Source: Phycisphaerales bacterium UBA2421 (lineage in GTDB: Bacteria; Planctomycetota; Phycisphaerae; Tepidisphaerales; Tepidisphaeraceae). From it: DNA of 64,000 bases. The stretch lies in NCBI GenBank assembly GCA_002343075.1, contig DDRH01000010.1, forward strand, positions 698 through 64,697, written 5' to 3'. Within the stretch, counting starts at the first letter, position 1, and the number at the start of each line of letters is the position of its first letter. The position numbers and the translations under genes are program-made. This document shows positions 41,405-50,492 of the stretch, one piece after another. The notes below the pieces were generated by a model. The model was not told where the DNA came from. It saw nothing but the letters and a program-made list of their open reading frames with translations, and ran no database searches.

Positions 41405-44098
41405 CTAGGTGCCTATGGCGCTTTGAAAATCATAAGTCCCTGCGGGCACTCGAATTGTGATCGACTGCGCGCCGTCGCCGATGAGTTCTATCTCCGGGTG
41501 CGCGCCTATCGGCCTGCCACTTTCGGTAACACGCTTCGACTGCGTCGTCGGGACGATGATCGTAGCGGTTGAGTTTGGCGGTATGGTCGCCTGCAGCCGG
41601 AGGCTTTGGCCGTCGATGCGCCATTTGGTGCTGATCAATCCATAGGGCGACCGAAGCGCCCCCCTGGCCCAAGTCAGCCCGCCGCCCACGTTTGGCCTCA
41701 CGATCACGTGCTTATAGCCCGGCCGCGTCGGGTCGAGGTCGATTCCCGCAACGCTCGCATATAGCCATTCGCCCACCGCACCGTATGCGTAATGGTTGTA
41801 GCTGTTCATACCGGCATCGTTGAAGCCCTTTTCCGGCGTCCAGCCGTCCCAGCGTTCCCACATCGTGGTGGCGCCATGGGTGATCGGAAAGAGCCAGCCG
41901 GGGAATGTTCTCTGCATCAGCAGGGCGTATGCGACGTCAGATCGGCCAAAGCGCGTGAGTACTGGATTGAGGTAGGGCGTGCCGACAAACCCGGTGCTCA
42001 GGTGCATGGCGCGCGCCTCGATGTCCTTCACCAGCGCCGCCAGCGCCGTGGGGCGATGCTGTTTGGGCAGCAGATCGAAATGCAGGGCCAATACGTGCGC
42101 GGTTTGTGTGTTGCAACTCAATGATCCGTCAGGGTTTAGGTATCGTCTTTGCCAGGTTGCGCGGACATCGTTGCTCAGTGCGGCGTAGGTTGCCGCGTCG
42201 GTGTCCTTCCCCAGCACGCCGGCGATCGCGGCCATCAGGTTGGCACAGTGCGCATAAAAAGCCACGCCGATCAGATCCTGAGGTGTGTACGCGTCGTTGC
42301 TCAGCCAGTCGCCGTAGCCGCGCCATTTCTTGCTCTCGTCGGCGCGCACGTGATCGGGGCAGGTTCGCGCGAGGAATTGCATGAACCTGCTCATCATTTC
42401 CCAGCGGTCGGCGAGGATGCGCGTGTCGCCGTAGCAGAGGTAGACCGTCCAGGGGCAGATTACCGCGGCATCGGCCCATGCGGGCCCACCTTCAGAGTAG
42501 ATGCTGGTGACGCCCGGGACAACGGAGTGAATTCGCCCGTCGCCCGCCAAGGCCTGGGTGTCGGCCATATCCTGCAGCCACTTATCGAAAAAGCTGGCAA
42601 CGTGCATGTTGAACGCCGCCGTGCGGATGAAGACCTGCGCATCGCCAGTCCAGCCGAGCCGTTCATCGCGCTGCGGGCAGTCGGTGGGTATGTCGATGAA
42701 ATTGCCCCGCTGGCTCCAGATTATGTTGCTTTGAAGCTGATTAATCATCGGATCGGAACATTCAAACTCACCGGTTGCCGGGGTGTCGGAATGGATGACA
42801 ATCCCTGTCAGGTCGTCAACGCCGGGCGCGCCGCCGGGGTAATCGCGCACTTCGACATACCGAAAACCGTGAAATGTGAATCGAGGCTCAAAGAATTCTT
42901 GGTCGCCCCCGCGCGTGGTGTAGTGGTCGGTTGCCCGCGCGCTGCGCAGCGCGGTGGTGTATGGTTTGCCGTCTTTGTCGAGCATTTCGGTGTAACGGAG
43001 GTCGATCGTCTGCCCCGGTTTTGCACTGCGAATACGCAGCCTGACATGGCCGACAATGTTCTGTCCCAGATCGAAGAGGTTGCGCCGCTTGTTGGCCGAA
43101 CGCGTGGGTGCGGCGATGGGCTTGATTTCGCGCAACTTTCGCACCGGCGGGGCTTTACGGGCTACTAACTCAATACTTGGCCCTTCGATTTCGATCGCCG
43201 CGCGCCAGTCGTCCAAGCTGGGCGCCGTCGAGAACGCCGACGTGCTCCACCCGGGGATTTCGAGGCGAGCGTCGTAGTCTTCGCCCATGAGCATGTCGCT
43301 GCTGCGAATGGGACCCTCACCGGCGCGCCACGAGCGATCGCTGGCGATTGTGAGGACCCTTCCGCTGTTGAGAGTGATTTCAAGTTGCGCGAGCAACTTG
43401 GGTCGATCGCCGTAGGTTTGGCGGGGGTCGGAATGAAGATGGCCGCAGTACCATCCATCGCCGAGAATCGCCCCGAGTGCGTTTTCCCCCGTTTGCACGA
43501 GGTGGGTCACGTCGTAAACATCGTAAGGCACACGCTTTAGGTATTCTGTCCGCCCGGGTGCAAACACGGCGTCGCCGACGCGCTGGCCGTTTAACTCGCA
43601 CTCATAAATGCCGAGGGCCGTCACGTAGAAACGGGCACTCTTGATCGGTTGGTCGATCGAAAACTGCTTTCGGAGATAAGCCGCGGGGGGGCTTGTGTAC
43701 GGTCCGCCGACGGTGGGGGATTGAATCCATTTCGCCGTCCAGTCTCCCGCGTGTAGCAAGCCCAGTTCAAAGGTGGCCGGTTGGCTCCACTCCGAGGCGA
43801 CGCCATGCTGATCCCATGTTTGCACGGCCCACACCACGCGCTTCCGGGACCCCAGCGTGCCGCCGCACTCGACGAGAACCGATTGCGCCGACTCGACCCG
43901 CCCGCTATCCCAGACATCGAACATCTGCTTGGCGAGGTTTTCGTCGCTCGACGCGCAGCCGACTCGATACGCCGACTGGTGCGCGCCCCGTCGCGCGTCA
44001 TTCACCACCCACGACAACCGCGGGGGGGTTGCGTCGATACCTATTGGATTGTGCTTGTACTCGCAACGTAACTCTGTGGGCGCACCGGGGGCGTTCAT
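41405..44098 (-). CDS. Alpha-L-rhamnosidase, glycoside hydrolase family 78
   Basis: 897 residues. N-terminal fibronectin-like and beta-sandwich modules (P-T-E-L-R-C-E-Y near 7; W-I-Q-S-P near 123; Y-I/V-T-A-L-G-I-Y-E-C-E-L-N-G near 163; D-G-W-Y-C-G near 215) are followed by an (alpha/alpha)6 catalytic domain with C-P-Q-R-D-E-R-L-G-W-T-G-D near residue 478 (acid Glu region) and A-T-T-M-W-E-R-W near residue 747 (second Glu). The C-terminal domain has G-Y-K-H-V-I-V-R-P. No signal peptide is evident, so action is cytoplasmic or exported by another route. It releases terminal rhamnose from polysaccharides or glycosides. Confidence 0.93.
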   Translation of the reverse strand: MNAPGAPTELRCEYKHNPIGIDATPPRLSWVVNDARRGAHQSAYRVGCASSDENLAKQMFDVWDSGRVESAQSVLVECGGTLGSRKRVVWAVQTWDQHGVASEWSQPATFELGLLHAGDWTAKWIQSPTVGGPYTSPPAAYLRKQFSIDQPIKSARFYVTALGIYECELNGQRVGDAVFAPGRTEYLKRVPYDVYDVTHLVQTGENALGAILGDGWYCGHLHSDPRQTYGDRPKLLAQLEITLNSGRVLTIASDRSWRAGEGPIRSSDMLMGEDYDARLEIPGWSTSAFSTAPSLDDWRAAIEIEGPSIELVARKAPPVRKLREIKPIAAPTRSANKRRNLFDLGQNIVGHVRLRIRSAKPGQTIDLRYTEMLDKDGKPYTTALRSARATDHYTTRGGDQEFFEPRFTFHGFRYVEVRDYPGGAPGVDDLTGIVIHSDTPATGEFECSDPMINQLQSNIIWSQRGNFIDIPTDCPQRDERLGWTGDAQVFIRTAAFNMHVASFFDKWLQDMADTQALAGDGRIHSVVPGVTSIYSEGGPAWADAAVICPWTVYLCYGDTRILADRWEMMSRFMQFLARTCPDHVRADESKKWRGYGDWLSNDAYTPQDLIGVAFYAHCANLMAAIAGVLGKDTDAATYAALSNDVRATWQRRYLNPDGSLSCNTQTAHVLALHFDLLPKQHRPTALAALVKDIEARAMHLSTGFVGTPYLNPVLTRFGRSDVAYALLMQRTFPGWLFPITHGATTMWERWDGWTPEKGFNDAGMNSYNHYAYGAVGEWLYASVAGIDLDPTRPGYKHVIVRPNVGGGLTWARGALRSPYGLISTKWRIDGQSLRLQATIPPNSTATIIVPTTQSKRVTESGRPIGAHPEIELIGDGAQSITIRVPAGTYDFQSAIGT

Positions 44099-44296
44099 CG
44101 TGTTTCGTACTCCTGTGAGGTAGTTTCCGACCTGACCTACTCATTCGGCAAGGGGTGCATCCACAGTAATCAGAGATTATGCCGAGATTGCAACGATTGA
44201 CTCAGGGGCATCCCAGCACCGGGTCACGATTTGCCGCGGCGCGCTCGGGTGGGGTCGAGATTCTTGTTTCCGGGCGCATTTCATATACTCGGCGCT

Positions 44297-46066
44297 GTGC
44301 GGGCGCGTTGGATTCTCCTCACCATCTTTCTCATCGGCGTTGCATTGCGTGCAACTGTGTGGGCCGAACTGAGGGGCGATGCAGAGTTTCATCAGCTTGT
44401 CGGCGATTCGGCTCGATATGTAGAGTGGTCGGATGATATTGCCCGCGGCGATTATCTCAGCCGGCGCGAAGGCGTGTTTTATCAGGCACCGCTCTACCCT
44501 TACTTTCTCGCTGCCCATCGGTGGGTGTTTGGCGAATGGGCTTTGTCGGCTGTGCGCGTGACGCAAATCCTCCTCGGCGGCGCGGGTGCAGTCATGCTTG
44601 CGGCGGGAGCGTTGCTGTGGGTGGGCGCGCGCGGTGCCTGGACCGCAGGGCTTCTGCTTGCCGGGTTGCCGTCGGCGGTGTTCTTTGATCTGCAAATCGA
44701 CAAAGCCTCGCTGGACGGCTTTCTGACTTGCGCCATTCTGCTCGCGATTGTGCAATTTCAGCAAGCGCCCGCTTCGCGGTGGTTGTTTCTGGTGGGCCTG
44801 CTCATTGGGGCGCTCACGCTCAGCCGGGAAAATGCGGTCGCCCTGCTCGCAGTGGTGCTGGCGATGGCTTGGCTCGGCGGGCGCTCGAAGAAGGTGGGGC
44901 CGGGTAATCTTCGCCAGTGGGGATTTCCACTCGCGGCTTTGCTCGGGTTTGCTCTGGTGGTATTGCCGGTTTCGCTGCGGAACAAGCTCATCGGGGGTGA
45001 GTTTCACCTGGTCACGTGTCAGTTTGGCCCCAACTTCTTTATAGGCAATGGTGCCGCCGCCGACGGGGTGTATCGGCCGCTGCGCGCCGGCCGGGGTGAT
45101 CCGCAATTTGAGAGGAGCGACGCCATCGAACTGGCCGAGGCCGCCGAGCAGCGCAAGCTCACTCCCCGGGAGGTGTCGGCGTATTGGACCCGGCGGGCGC
45201 TGGGCGACATCGCTGAAACACCGGCGCGCTGGGCTGGTTTGACCGCTCGAAAAGCGCTTCTGGTTTTTCACGAAACCGAGATTGCCGACAACAACGACAT
45301 CTACACGCAATCGGCGGGGTCTTGGGCATTGTGGTGCCTGCGATCTGTTCACGGCCAGACGATCGTGCTGCTCGCTGGCGTGTTGGGGGCGTTCGCGGGT
45401 TGGACCCGCCGCCAAAGCGTGTGGCCGGTATTCGCGTGCATCACAGTGATGACGGCGGCGGTGGCGGGGTTTTACCTGTTTGCCCGGTATCGATTTTGCA
45501 TCGCGCCGATGATGCTCCTGGCTTGCTCTCTGGTTTGGGTTCGCGATCGAGGGCCGCTCGAAATCTTGTCCGTCCGCGGACTGGCGTGCACGGCAAGCTG
45601 TATCCTCTTGTTTGCAGTCGCCAATGCAGCTTGGGTCCTTCCCGAGCGACAGCGCGGCGTCGCAGAATACAACTATGCCCTGGCATGCGAACGACGCGCG
45701 CTGCCGGCGGCGGCGATGCGGGCGTATCGGGACGCGATTGCTCGCAATCCGCGGTTAACCGAGGCAAGGAACAATCTTGGGCTGCTCTACGCAAGTGAGA
45801 GCAACTACTCGGCCGCCGTCACAGAGTTTACCGCGGTGATCGAGGCGCGCCCGAATGATGCCGTGGCGCGCAACAACCTCGGCATGGCGCTCGGAGGGCA
45901 GGGCAAGCTCCAAGCGGCTGCCGTCGAGTTTGAGCGGGCAGTGCTGCTGGACCCAAACTACACAGTCGCTCGGGAAAATCTCCGCAAAGCGCGCGATAGG
46001 GCTGCCGCGCCAATTCTCCCAACACTCCTCAACGAGCGCAAGCGGGGCGCGAATGATGTAGATTGA
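44297..46066 (+). CDS. Polytopic glycosyltransferase-like membrane protein with C-terminal TPRs
   Basis: 589 residues from a GTG at 44297; the frame continues upstream to a TTG at 44231. A TATACT box at 44284-44289 stands just before the GTG, so either the transcript is leaderless or the upstream start is used. About ten membrane helices fill residues 1-450, and an early luminal loop has G-D-A-E-F-H-Q-L-V-G-D-S-A-R-Y with Y-Q-A-P-L-Y-P-Y-F after helix 1, typical of PMT/ArnT-like GT39/GT83 enzymes that use polyprenyl-phosphate sugars. Residues about 465-570 form two or three TPRs (A-R-N-N-L-G-L-L-Y; A-R-N-N-L-G-M-A-L-G). Probably protein or lipid glycosylation. Confidence 0.78.
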   Translation: MRARWILLTIFLIGVALRATVWAELRGDAEFHQLVGDSARYVEWSDDIARGDYLSRREGVFYQAPLYPYFLAAHRWVFGEWALSAVRVTQILLGGAGAVMLAAGALLWVGARGAWTAGLLLAGLPSAVFFDLQIDKASLDGFLTCAILLAIVQFQQAPASRWLFLVGLLIGALTLSRENAVALLAVVLAMAWLGGRSKKVGPGNLRQWGFPLAALLGFALVVLPVSLRNKLIGGEFHLVTCQFGPNFFIGNGAAADGVYRPLRAGRGDPQFERSDAIELAEAAEQRKLTPREVSAYWTRRALGDIAETPARWAGLTARKALLVFHETEIADNNDIYTQSAGSWALWCLRSVHGQTIVLLAGVLGAFAGWTRRQSVWPVFACITVMTAAVAGFYLFARYRFCIAPMMLLACSLVWVRDRGPLEILSVRGLACTASCILLFAVANAAWVLPERQRGVAEYNYALACERRALPAAAMRAYRDAIARNPRLTEARNNLGLLYASESNYSAAVTEFTAVIEARPNDAVARNNLGMALGGQGKLQAAAVEFERAVLLDPNYTVARENLRKARDRAAAPILPTLLNERKRGANDVD

Positions 46067-46070
46067 AAGT

Positions 46071-46796
46071 GTGATTGGACACTCAAACAATTCACGGGCC
46101 TTCCTCACCGCACGATGGAGCAACCTCGGGCTGATCACCTACGCTGTCGAAGCAGCAGTGCTCAAGCCAGAGCTGCCGCGTGGGTGTGAACTGGATATGC
46201 GCGATGGTTTGGCATTCGTCTCGTTAGTTGTGTTTGATTTTCTCGATACGCGCGTGAAGGGGTGTCGCGTGCCGAGGCATGTGAACTTCCCCGAGATAAA
46301 CCTCCGGTACTACGTCCGGTGTAAGGGGTTGCGAGGAGTGAGCTTTATTCGCGAATTCGTTCCGCGCCGCATGATTGCCTGGGTCGCGCGGCGAATCTAC
46401 AACGAGCCTTACATCGCCACGCCCATGCAAAGCAGAATCGGATGCGACGGCGATCATTGTGAAACGGCCCACCGATTCTGGTTCGCCGGAACGTGGCACG
46501 AGGTGCGCGTACGCGGATTGCGCCCGCCGGTGGTTCCATCTGCCGGATCGATTGATCACTTCTTTAAGGAACACAACTGGGGATTTGGCAAGTCGCGCGA
46601 CGGTGCCCTGCGGCAGTATCGGGTGGAGCATCCGGCGTGGGCGGTTTACCCGGATGCCGCGGCTGAGGTGCGTGTGGATTTTGCTGCGGTCTACGGTGAA
46701 AAGTGGGCTTTCCTGAGCGCCGCCGTGCCCCATGCGGTGACTTTCGCCGTGGGTTCTGAGGTAACGGTTTATCCTTGGACCGACCAGAAGGCATAG
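46071..46796 (+). CDS. DUF2071 (YqjF-like) protein
   Basis: 241 residues, GTG start four bases after the upstream stop. Blocks L-P-R-G-C-E-L-D near residue 37, V-S-L-V-V-F-D-F near 50, P-E-I-N-L-R-Y-Y-V-R near 74 and G-V-S-F-I-R-E-F-V-P near 90 match DUF2071, and the end V-Y-P-W-T-D is near the family's usual terminus. The biochemical role of the family is not known; members often sit beside thiol-disulfide DCC proteins, as here. Tight spacing on both sides makes an operon with the glycosyltransferase-like and DCC genes likely. Confidence 0.8.
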   Translation: MIGHSNNSRAFLTARWSNLGLITYAVEAAVLKPELPRGCELDMRDGLAFVSLVVFDFLDTRVKGCRVPRHVNFPEINLRYYVRCKGLRGVSFIREFVPRRMIAWVARRIYNEPYIATPMQSRIGCDGDHCETAHRFWFAGTWHEVRVRGLRPPVVPSAGSIDHFFKEHNWGFGKSRDGALRQYRVEHPAWAVYPDAAAEVRVDFAAVYGEKWAFLSAAVPHAVTFAVGSEVTVYPWTDQKA

Positions 46797-46801
46797 AATC
46801 G

Positions 46802-47257
46802 ATGCAGGAGGCAATGAAGCGAATTGCTATGAAGTGCGACCACGCCATTGTTATCTTCGACGGCGAGTGCGCGTTTTGCGATCGCAGTGTGAGATGGCTG
46901 ATCGATCATGACCGCGCTCACAGACTACGCTTTGCTGCGCGACAGTCGGCAGTGGGTCAGCGGCTGCTCGGGGAGCACCGCCTGCCGCCGGGCGGTGTGG
47001 AGAGTATGATCCTGATTCAGGGAAACCGCGTCAGCACCCACTCAACCGCGGTGCTGCGGGTTGCCAGGCTCCTGCCGCTGCCCTGGAAGCTCGCTGCGGT
47101 CGCGCTCATCATCCCGCGGCCTATCCGCGACTTCTTCTACCGTGCTGTCGCGAAACGTCGCTACAGGCTTGCGGGCCGACTCGACCGCTGTTCCATCCCC
47201 ACCGCGGCACAGCGGGCGCGTCTGCTTGACGATTATGAGCAGCCTGCCGCAGAGTGA
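46802..47257 (+). CDS. DCC-family thiol-disulfide oxidoreductase-like protein
   Basis: 151 residues from the ATG at 46802, preceded by AGAAGG; ATGs at 46814 and 46829 are possible. The name-giving motif is F-D-G-E-C-A-F-C-D near residue 20 (D-x-x-C-x-x-C redox pair). S-M-I-L-I, S-T-A-V-L-R-V and P-R-P-I-R-D-F-F-Y-R near residue 108 are also typical, with a basic C-terminus. The family (DUF393) is thought to reduce or form disulfides but substrates are unknown. It follows the DUF2071 gene immediately. Confidence 0.85.
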   Translation: MQEAMKRIAMKCDHAIVIFDGECAFCDRSVRWLIDHDRAHRLRFAARQSAVGQRLLGEHRLPPGGVESMILIQGNRVSTHSTAVLRVARLLPLPWKLAAVALIIPRPIRDFFYRAVAKRRYRLAGRLDRCSIPTAAQRARLLDDYEQPAAE

Positions 47258-47311
47258 ATCGTTGGCGGTGGTGTGTGGGCGATCGGTGTCGTGATTTGAT
47301 ATGATTGGCAA

Positions 47312-48136
47312 ATGCAATCGCTCGGGCTGATCGCAGGTGAGGGCGTTTTCCCGTTTCTGGTTGCGCGCGGTGCGCGCGCCGCAGGGCGAAAGATCGCCTG
47401 CATCGGCCTGGCGGGTAGCGTTGATCCTGCCATCGCGTCAGAAGTGGATAGCTATCGCGCGGTGAGTGTTGTGCGGCTGAATGCGTGGATCAGGACGCTC
47501 CGCCGTCAAAATGTGAGCGAGGCGATTATGGTTGGGCGCGTCGTAAAGACGCGCATGTACTCGCGGTGGGCGTGGCTGCATAATATTCCTGACGTCCGCA
47601 CCGCGCGGCTGTGGTTCACGCGGCTGCGGCACGACAAGCGGCCATTTGCGATTCTCAATGCACTCGCCGACACGCTGGAACAGGAAGGCATTCGCTTGAT
47701 TGATTCGACGACGTACACCGCCGACCAACTCGTGACTCGCGGGGTGCTGACGCGCGCCCACCCGACGGAGGCCCAGCGCCTCGATGCACAGCACGGCTGG
47801 GAACTGTGCAGGCAAATCAGTGTTCTGGATATCGGGCAGTCGATTGCGATCAAAGATAAAGATGTTATTGCCGTTGAGGCCCTGGAGGGGACCAACGCCA
47901 TGATCGAACGGGCCGGCGCGCTGTGCAAAGCGGGAGGTTGGACGCTGATCAAGGTGGCCAACAGCCATCAGGATATGCGGATGGATGTGCCGACGATCGG
48001 GGTGAAAACCATCGAAAAGCTGATCGCGGCAGGCGCAAAATGTGTGGTGTTGGAGGCGGCAAAAACGACATTCCTCGAAAGGGAAAAGGTTCTCGCCGCC
48101 GCTGAGCGCGCCGGGATTGCGATTGTTGGGATGTGA
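47312..48136 (+). CDS. lpxI: UDP-2,3-diacylglucosamine diphosphatase LpxI
   Basis: 274 residues. L-I-A-G-E-G-V-F-P-F-L at the start, I-M-V-G-R-V-V-K near residue 72, and the C-terminal catalytic part with I-A-V-E-A-L-E-G-T-N-A-M-I-E-R-A-G near residue 188, L-I-K-V-A and D-V-P-T-I-G-V-K-T near 225 match LpxI (DUF1009). LpxI converts UDP-2,3-diacylglucosamine to lipid X with Mg2+, replacing LpxH. Its presence supports a lipopolysaccharide-containing outer membrane, as in other planctomycetes. Other lpx genes are not in the window. Confidence 0.93.
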   Translation: MQSLGLIAGEGVFPFLVARGARAAGRKIACIGLAGSVDPAIASEVDSYRAVSVVRLNAWIRTLRRQNVSEAIMVGRVVKTRMYSRWAWLHNIPDVRTARLWFTRLRHDKRPFAILNALADTLEQEGIRLIDSTTYTADQLVTRGVLTRAHPTEAQRLDAQHGWELCRQISVLDIGQSIAIKDKDVIAVEALEGTNAMIERAGALCKAGGWTLIKVANSHQDMRMDVPTIGVKTIEKLIAAGAKCVVLEAAKTTFLEREKVLAAAERAGIAIVGM

Positions 48137-48215
48137 GTTGAAATGGCATTTGCGGTTTGCCCGCATTTTTCCGGGGTCATCAGAAGGAACGGGTGAGATG
48201 CCCGGGCAAGGTCAA

Positions 48216-48452
48216 ATGAAGGTTAACGTCAAACTCTTCGCCGCCATGCGCGACGCGACAGGAGCCGATCGTGTGACGGTGGAGGCCGGGACCGTGGGCG
48301 AACTTGCGGAGAAGCTGGGAGGCCGTTGGCCTGCTGCGAAACCGCTCATCGACCGCTCGCGCTTCGCTGTGAATCAGGCGTTTGCATCGCATGAGACCGT
48401 GCTGAGGGAAGAAGACGAGGTGGCTGTCATTCCGCCGGTGAGCGGGGGATGA
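48216..48452 (+). CDS. moaD: Molybdopterin synthase sulfur carrier subunit MoaD
   Basis: 78 residues from the ATG at 48216, preceded by AAGG at a good distance; an ATG at 48198 would add six residues. The ubiquitin-like fold is seen as V-K-L-F-A-A-M-R-D-A-T-G, then V-N-Q-x-x-A near residue 50, and the end is V-I-P-P-V-S-G-G, with the C-terminal Gly-Gly that becomes a thiocarboxylate. Its partner MoaE follows 25 bases downstream. Together they insert sulfur to make molybdopterin. Confidence 0.92.
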   Translation: MKVNVKLFAAMRDATGADRVTVEAGTVGELAEKLGGRWPAAKPLIDRSRFAVNQAFASHETVLREEDEVAVIPPVSGG

Positions 48453-48477
48453 GAAGACGATGAAGTCGGAACAATGA

Positions 48478-48909
48478 ATGATGAACGACAGAATTGAAGT
48501 TTCGAGCGAGCCGCTGCCGGAGCATGTCGATGTTTCAGCTACCACGGCGGGAGGGGTTGCGGTGTTTCTCGGCTGCACGCGCGGCGAAACGCACCCTGAC
48601 GGTCGGCAGCTTGTGGCACTGGATTACGAGGCTTACGAAGAAATGGCGCTAAAGCAGATGCACGACCTCGCCGCGGCCGCGCGAAGTAAGTGGCCGATTG
48701 AACGACTCGCCATTCTGCATCGCGTGGGTCGGGTCGGCCTCGGTGATCCGAGTGTGCTGATTGCAGTCAGCACGCCCCACCGCAGCGAGGCGTTTGAAGC
48801 CTGCCGATGGCTGATTGATACATTAAAGAAAGATGTCGCGATCTGGAAAAAGGAAGTGTGGGATGACGGCGGAACTTCGTGGGTTGATCCGGGTGAGCCA
48901 GGATCTTAA
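48478..48909 (+). CDS. moaE: Molybdopterin synthase catalytic subunit MoaE
   Basis: 143 residues (second possible ATG one codon later). V-A-V-F-L-G-C-T-R near residue 27, L-D-Y-E-A-Y near 47, H-R-V-G-R-V near 80, and I-W-K-K-E-V-W near 120 (catalytic Lys pair) are the MoaE signatures. It pairs with MoaD to convert precursor Z (cPMP) into molybdopterin. No other moa/moe genes are in the window, so the rest of the pathway lies elsewhere. Confidence 0.93.
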   Translation: MMNDRIEVSSEPLPEHVDVSATTAGGVAVFLGCTRGETHPDGRQLVALDYEAYEEMALKQMHDLAAAARSKWPIERLAILHRVGRVGLGDPSVLIAVSTPHRSEAFEACRWLIDTLKKDVAIWKKEVWDDGGTSWVDPGEPGS

Positions 48910-48910
48910 C

Positions 48911-49033
48911 GACGAAATCAGGAATCCGAATCAATGACGATATCCGAATGACGAATGCCGAAGCGCAGTGCACACGACGACTAGTTGTGCGAGCTTGATT
49001 CGGAGTTCTGGTCTTGTCGTTCGGATTTTGATA
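48911..49033. repeat. Dispersed intergenic repeat, copy 1 (imperfect inverted arms)
   Basis: Left arm contains GGAATCCGAATCAATGACGA and TATCCGAATGACGAATGCCG; the right arm, GATTCGGAGTTCTGGTC to GTCGTTCGGATTTTGAT, is its imperfect reverse complement. A second copy, richer in CGAATGACGAATGACGA, is at 52437-52530. Both lie between genes or overlap a gene start, like mobile or REP-type intergenic units. Confidence 0.55.
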
Positions 49034-49064
49034 ATCGTGCGCGTGTGCCTACCATCTGCCGGCG

Positions 49065-49667
49065 ATGGCTTTTCAACTCATCCAAATCCTCTTCTGGCTG
49101 GCACTGGCGGGGTGGTTTGGGTGCGTGCTGTTCATCGCCGTTGCGGCTCCGGTCATCTTTCGCACGGTGAGGGAGGCCAATCCGGTCTTGCCCAGCGTGC
49201 TGAGCGTGAACATGGAAGGCCAGCACGGCACGCTTCTGGCCGGGACGATCGTATTTAACCTGCTCAGGCGACTCCGCCTCGTGCAGATTGCTGCCGCGGG
49301 GATTGTATTGGTGTCCATTATAGCACAGGTGTTTTTGATCGATCTCAGCGGCACCAACGGCACCGCGGCCTTGGTTCGCGGGGGTCTTTTCTTTGCCGCG
49401 GTGGGCGTGCTGCTGTTTGATTGGCGAGTCGTTGCGCCGCGAATCGAAGCGTTCCGACAGGAATACCTGGAAAATGCCGACGAACCGGAGATCGCCAACC
49501 CTGCGCGGGAAAAGTTTAACGTCGAGCACGCCCGCAGTGTGACGGCATTGCAGGTGCTGCTTTTCTGCCTGCTGGGGATGATCCTTTTCAGTGCATCGGT
49601 TACGCCCCGGCCGCGCGGCCTGGCGATTGATGTTCCAGCGGGCATTTCCAATGGCGCAACCCGGTAA
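49065..49667 (+). CDS. DUF4149-like membrane protein
   Basis: 200 residues. Helix 1 (about 5-30) has F-W-L-A-L-A-G-W-F-G-C-V-L-F and V-A-A-P-V-I-F, helix 2 is near 73-92, helix 3 near 103-118 and helix 4 near 160-180; the loop has N-V-E-H-A-R-S-V-T-A-L-Q. This fits DUF4149, a four-helix family of unknown role. The last 17 bases overlap the nth start, so the two are co-transcribed. Compare the shorter relative at 16194-16679. Confidence 0.75.
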   Translation: MAFQLIQILFWLALAGWFGCVLFIAVAAPVIFRTVREANPVLPSVLSVNMEGQHGTLLAGTIVFNLLRRLRLVQIAAAGIVLVSIIAQVFLIDLSGTNGTAALVRGGLFFAAVGVLLFDWRVVAPRIEAFRQEYLENADEPEIANPAREKFNVEHARSVTALQVLLFCLLGMILFSASVTPRPRGLAIDVPAGISNGATR

Positions 49668-50367
49668 GAAGACGATCGACCGCATCGCCCGCGTCGCCAA
49701 GGTATTGCCGGTGCTCAAGCGGCTCTATCCTGACGCAAAATGCAGCCTCGATCACAGCTCGCCGCTCGAGCTTTTGGTTGCGACTATTCTCAGCGCGCAA
49801 TGCACGGATGCCCGCGTGAATATTGTCACAAAGTCGCTCTTCAAGAAGTACAAAAATGCCCGGGCATACGCAGATGCCCCGTCTGCGGAGCTTGAGAGGG
49901 ATATTCAATCAACCGGGTTCTTTCGTAACAAGGCCAGAAGCATTCAGGCCATGGCGCGGTCGCTTGTGGAAAGGCATCAGGGCGCAGTGCCCGAGACGAT
50001 GGATGAACTCGTCAAGCTCGCCGGCGTGGGTAGAAAGACCGCCAACGTCGTGCTCGGAAACGCGTTCGGGAAGAATGAAGGAGTGACGGTTGATACCCAC
50101 GTCACCCGGCTGAGCAACCGGCTCGGATTAACAAGCCACGCGAGCGATGCCGTCATGATCGAGAAAGACCTGATCCCCATTGTCCCGCGGGAGGATTGGA
50201 CGATTTGGTCGCACCTGCTCATTCATCACGGCCGGGCGATTTGCGATGCGCGAACCCCCAAGTGCGAAGAATGTGGGTTGCGCGAACACTGCCCCACGGG
50301 GCCGAAAATCCTGAAAAGCCGCACGTCCGCCCAGAAATCAGAGGCCCGCTCACGACCACGCCGTTGA
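49651..50367 (+). CDS. nth: Endonuclease III (DNA glycosylase/AP lyase)
   Basis: 238 residues from the ATG at 49651, which overlaps the upstream gene; an ATG at 49633 is possible. L-A-T-I-L-S-A-Q-C-T-D near residue 43, helix-hairpin-helix L-A-G-V-G-R-K-T-A near 123 with catalytic Lys129, V-D-T-H-V with Asp148, and the 4Fe-4S motif C-x6-C-x2-C-x5-C (C-D-A-R-T-P-K-C-E-E-C-G-L-R-E-H-C) near the end are all present. It removes oxidised pyrimidines in base-excision repair. The basic C-terminal tail is a little longer than in E. coli. Confidence 0.95.
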   Translation: MAQPGKKTIDRIARVAKVLPVLKRLYPDAKCSLDHSSPLELLVATILSAQCTDARVNIVTKSLFKKYKNARAYADAPSAELERDIQSTGFFRNKARSIQAMARSLVERHQGAVPETMDELVKLAGVGRKTANVVLGNAFGKNEGVTVDTHVTRLSNRLGLTSHASDAVMIEKDLIPIVPREDWTIWSHLLIHHGRAICDARTPKCEECGLREHCPTGPKILKSRTSAQKSEARSRPRR

Positions 50368-50414
50368 TTTCGCGTGATTTTTGAGGTCTGAGCGAAAACT
50401 TTGAACAAATCGGA

Positions 50415-50444
50415 GTGACGGACGTCACAATAGTTGGCTAGAAT
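50415..50444 (+). promoter_or_regulatory. Putative promoter of the Gln-rich membrane protein gene
   Basis: GTGACG (50415-50420) and TAGAAT (50439-50444) are separated by 18 bases; the start codon at 50493 follows after about 48 bases. Confidence 0.4.
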
Positions 50445-50492
50445 CAATGTTAATCTGCGGGCCGCTGTTAGAGACAGCGTCGCGTAGGTCAT

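Noticed and set aside
42149..43168. 339-residue plus-strand frame inside the GH78 gene
   Set aside because: Antisense to the conserved rhamnosidase catalytic domain.
44177..45415. 412-residue minus-strand frame opposite the glycosyltransferase-like gene
   Set aside because: Arg/Gln/His-rich without domains, whereas the plus frame encodes regular membrane helices and TPRs.
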